Shown: in pieces, positions 58,476 through 59,913 of the stretch | How positions within the stretch are numbered: position 1 is the stretch's first letter | Layout: the number at the start of each line of letters is the position of its first letter | NCBI RefSeq assembly: GCF_003852525.1 | Contig: NZ_QAJL01000003.1 | Location: forward strand, 186,633 to 246,545 | Length of the DNA stretch: 59,913 nt | Direction of reading: 5' to 3' | DNA from: Pedobacter sp. KBW06 | Lineage (GTDB): Bacteria; Bacteroidota; Bacteroidia; Sphingobacteriales; Sphingobacteriaceae | The notes under the pieces: model-generated | Told to the model about the DNA's origin: nothing | What the model saw: the letters and a program-made list of their open reading frames with translations, nothing else | Database searches by the model: none | Program-made: the position numbers and the translations under genes

Positions 58476-59191
58476 AAAATATCAGCTCTCTAAATTTAAA
58501 GCCCTTCGTTATCACATTGCTCCTGCTGGTAACAATAAACTTAGCAAAAGCCCAAATCGTCTTGTCCGTTAGTCCCGGAGGTCAGAATGGTGCTGCAAAT
58601 TGTGGAGCCAGAACAATTGAAGTTAATGCTTCAGGCGGTTCCGGAAACTACATGTATATATATAGCAGTAATACTGCAAGTGTAATTTCAAACAGTACTC
58701 CCAATTATACAATTAATCCTCAACCGTCAAGTCTAACGACTTACACTGTGACAGTTCTGGACCTCAACACAAATATGTTTGCAAGAAAAGATGTTGTCGT
58801 TGGCGGTGCTTTAATTGGCGAGCCAAACGTATGGATTACAAATATAATTACCCCTAACGGAGACGGAGTTAATGACCTCTGGGTTGTAGCAGATGCTGCG
58901 CGTAACCCATATGGAGAACAATATCCGATTAATGTATATAGATATCAACTTTCTGTAATATCGGCAGACAATAGGGTGATGTATTCCGAAGATGCTACTG
59001 CCGGACAAGGTGGGATAGTTTTTGGTGGCACCGGATTTGTTAGCAGGTCGATTTCCTGGGACGGCATAGATCGTTCGGGAAGCTTTCCAACTCCTGCTCC
59101 TACGGGTACATACAGGGTTAATCTCAGATTGTATAATTGTTCGTATCCCGGAGGTAAAGACTACAGTTTGTACATCACTTTATTAAGATAA
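58472..59191 (+). CDS. CHU_C/gliding-motility-type secreted protein
   Basis: The 239-residue protein has a signal peptide (about 1-27, ending AKAQ). An Ig-like or PKD-like domain follows (about 35-115; CGARTIEVNASGGSGNYMY). The C-terminal part has ITPNGDGVNDLWVV and ISWDGIDRSG, the typical features of the CHU_C domain that targets proteins to type IX secretion (type B sorting). It is much shorter than usual members. Secretion or surface attachment through T9SS is inferred; no adhesin repeats are present. Confidence 0.82.
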   Translation: MKNISSLNLKPFVITLLLLVTINLAKAQIVLSVSPGGQNGAANCGARTIEVNASGGSGNYMYIYSSNTASVISNSTPNYTINPQPSSLTTYTVTVLDLNTNMFARKDVVVGGALIGEPNVWITNIITPNGDGVNDLWVVADAARNPYGEQYPINVYRYQLSVISADNRVMYSEDATAGQGGIVFGGTGFVSRSISWDGIDRSGSFPTPAPTGTYRVNLRLYNCSYPGGKDYSLYITLLR

Positions 59192-59197
59192 ATAGCT

Positions 59198-59854
59198 ATG
59201 AAAAATGAAAAACAATCGATTTTAGTTCATACAACAGGTATCTTTTTTGGCATATTATTAATCACTACAATTTTCGGTTCCTGTACAAAAGATAAGGACA
59301 TTATGGTTTTGGTGCCAATTATCGACAGCATTACGCCAAAGTACTACGCTGGCAGGCCTGAAGCAACCGTACATGGCAAAAATTTAGGCCAATCTGCTAA
59401 AGACATTACCGTAACGATAAACGGCATCCGGATACAACCAACTCCTGTAAGTGTAGGTTTGGTACTTCCGTATGCTAATGAGCTGGTATTCAACGATACG
59501 ACAAAAGTAGCCAAAGTAAAAATACTGACTAATGGTTATGACCTGGAGGGAGTTTTCTTTTCAAACACCTATCCTAAAATACAATCCTTTTCCCCGGAAA
59601 TAGCCAAAGAAGGACAAGAAATTACAATTTCCGGCGAGTATTTTAATGCTGATATGAATAAAAATCTTGTTGTATTTCCTGGAGCAAAGGAGTCGGTTAT
59701 ATCCGGCGTAATTACTTATGCAAACCATGAAACGATAAAAGTTATAGTACCAAAAAATGCGGTAACCGGACGTTTCTATCTGGTAACGGCATTTGGCCAG
59801 ACGCTTAAGAATTCAGCAAAATTAGATCCTTCAAAACCAATAGCTATACAGTAA
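59198..59854 (+). CDS. IPT/TIG-domain lipoprotein
   Basis: The 218-residue protein has a lipoprotein signal with cysteine in FGSCTKDKD (about residue 29) and two IPT/TIG immunoglobulin-like domains. The first covers about 40-120 (IDSITPKYYAGRPEATVHGK), the second about 125-215 (IQSFSPEIAKEGQEITISG). Such domains occur in surface glycan-binding proteins and in SusE/F-like lipoproteins. It is the third gene of the operon, 6 bp after the CHU_C gene. No SusC/D pair is visible in this window; more genes may follow beyond 59913. Confidence 0.85.
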   Translation: MKNEKQSILVHTTGIFFGILLITTIFGSCTKDKDIMVLVPIIDSITPKYYAGRPEATVHGKNLGQSAKDITVTINGIRIQPTPVSVGLVLPYANELVFNDTTKVAKVKILTNGYDLEGVFFSNTYPKIQSFSPEIAKEGQEITISGEYFNADMNKNLVVFPGAKESVISGVITYANHETIKVIVPKNAVTGRFYLVTAFGQTLKNSAKLDPSKPIAIQ

Positions 59855-59913
59855 AAACGCTGTAATTAAAGGCTTATAAAATCATTAGGAAACAAAAAAG
59901 CGACCGGGTAAAA

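Noticed and set aside
1..59913. tRNA, rRNA, CRISPR, insertion sequence, integrase or phage genes
   Set aside because: I read both strands for cloverleaf-like intergenic stretches, spaced repeats and transposase or integrase motifs and saw none. A tRNAscan or Rfam search would be needed to exclude small RNAs.

Overview
The window looks like a chromosomal segment of a Bacteroidota bacterium, most probably Sphingobacteriaceae and close to Pedobacter. The reasons are the moderate-to-low GC, repeated TAnnTTTG promoter boxes with few recognisable Shine-Dalgarno sequences, a 59-residue Hc1 histone H1-like protein, a GH92 mannosidase, TPR-PD40-OmpA and CHU_C domain proteins, a LytS/LytTR pair and DUF3667. 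The genus is an inference from gene content. I see no rRNA, tRNA, CRISPR array, insertion sequence, integrase or phage gene.

Layout. 1-7 kb: the tail of a coiled-coil repeat protein, a DGPF/YCII protein coupled to an ECF42-type sigma factor, a PhnA protein, a CPBP protease with a LytS/LytTR two-component pair, and an unknown two-gene minus-strand operon. 7-22 kb: a DUF695-RraB fusion, PncB, DoxX, a sterol-desaturase-like hydroxylase, an SRPBCC protein, a large GAF protein, an AraC regulator with an aldo/keto reductase, PoxB, an Lrp-YceH-LprI-like operon divergent from a histidine-decarboxylase-like gene, and a second aldo/keto reductase. 22-25 kb: Hc1 histone, an exported-looking peptide deformylase, a Rnk/GreA-like factor and a RES-Xre toxin-antitoxin pair. 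25.8-35.3 kb: one long same-strand run with a methionine aminotransferase and omega-amidase, glycosylasparaginase, CutC, GH92 mannosidase, LepA and FolD.

35-44 kb holds a Rieske protein, QueE, a PorE-like OmpA protein, KdsA, RecQ, KdsD, ManC and a short Hsp70. KdsA and KdsD are two steps of KDO synthesis, ManC supplies GDP-mannose, and QueE with the YhhQ transporter at 25 kb points to queuosine metabolism. 45-49 kb is an envelope cluster with two YceI proteins and a predicted outer-membrane barrel; both of its transcription units carry similar Crp/Fnr-like dyads about 75-85 bp before their first genes. 49-58 kb is mostly housekeeping: RlmB, DnaB, ChrA, a TPR protein, EtfB-EtfA, a bifunctional nuclease, a nucleoside-permease-like MFS protein and a DUF3667 protein. 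After a strong terminator comes an AT-rich gap of about 360 bp and a three-gene surface operon (lipoprotein, CHU_C-type protein, IPT/TIG lipoprotein) that looks accessory.

The most interesting items are the shared dyads of the YceI/barrel cluster, the signal-peptide-bearing deformylase with an intact active site, the repeated 16-bp motif that suggests the AraC protein's operator, the CHU_C operon, and the conserved but uncharacterised GAF protein and minus-strand membrane operon. No single locus here is clearly a new biological system.
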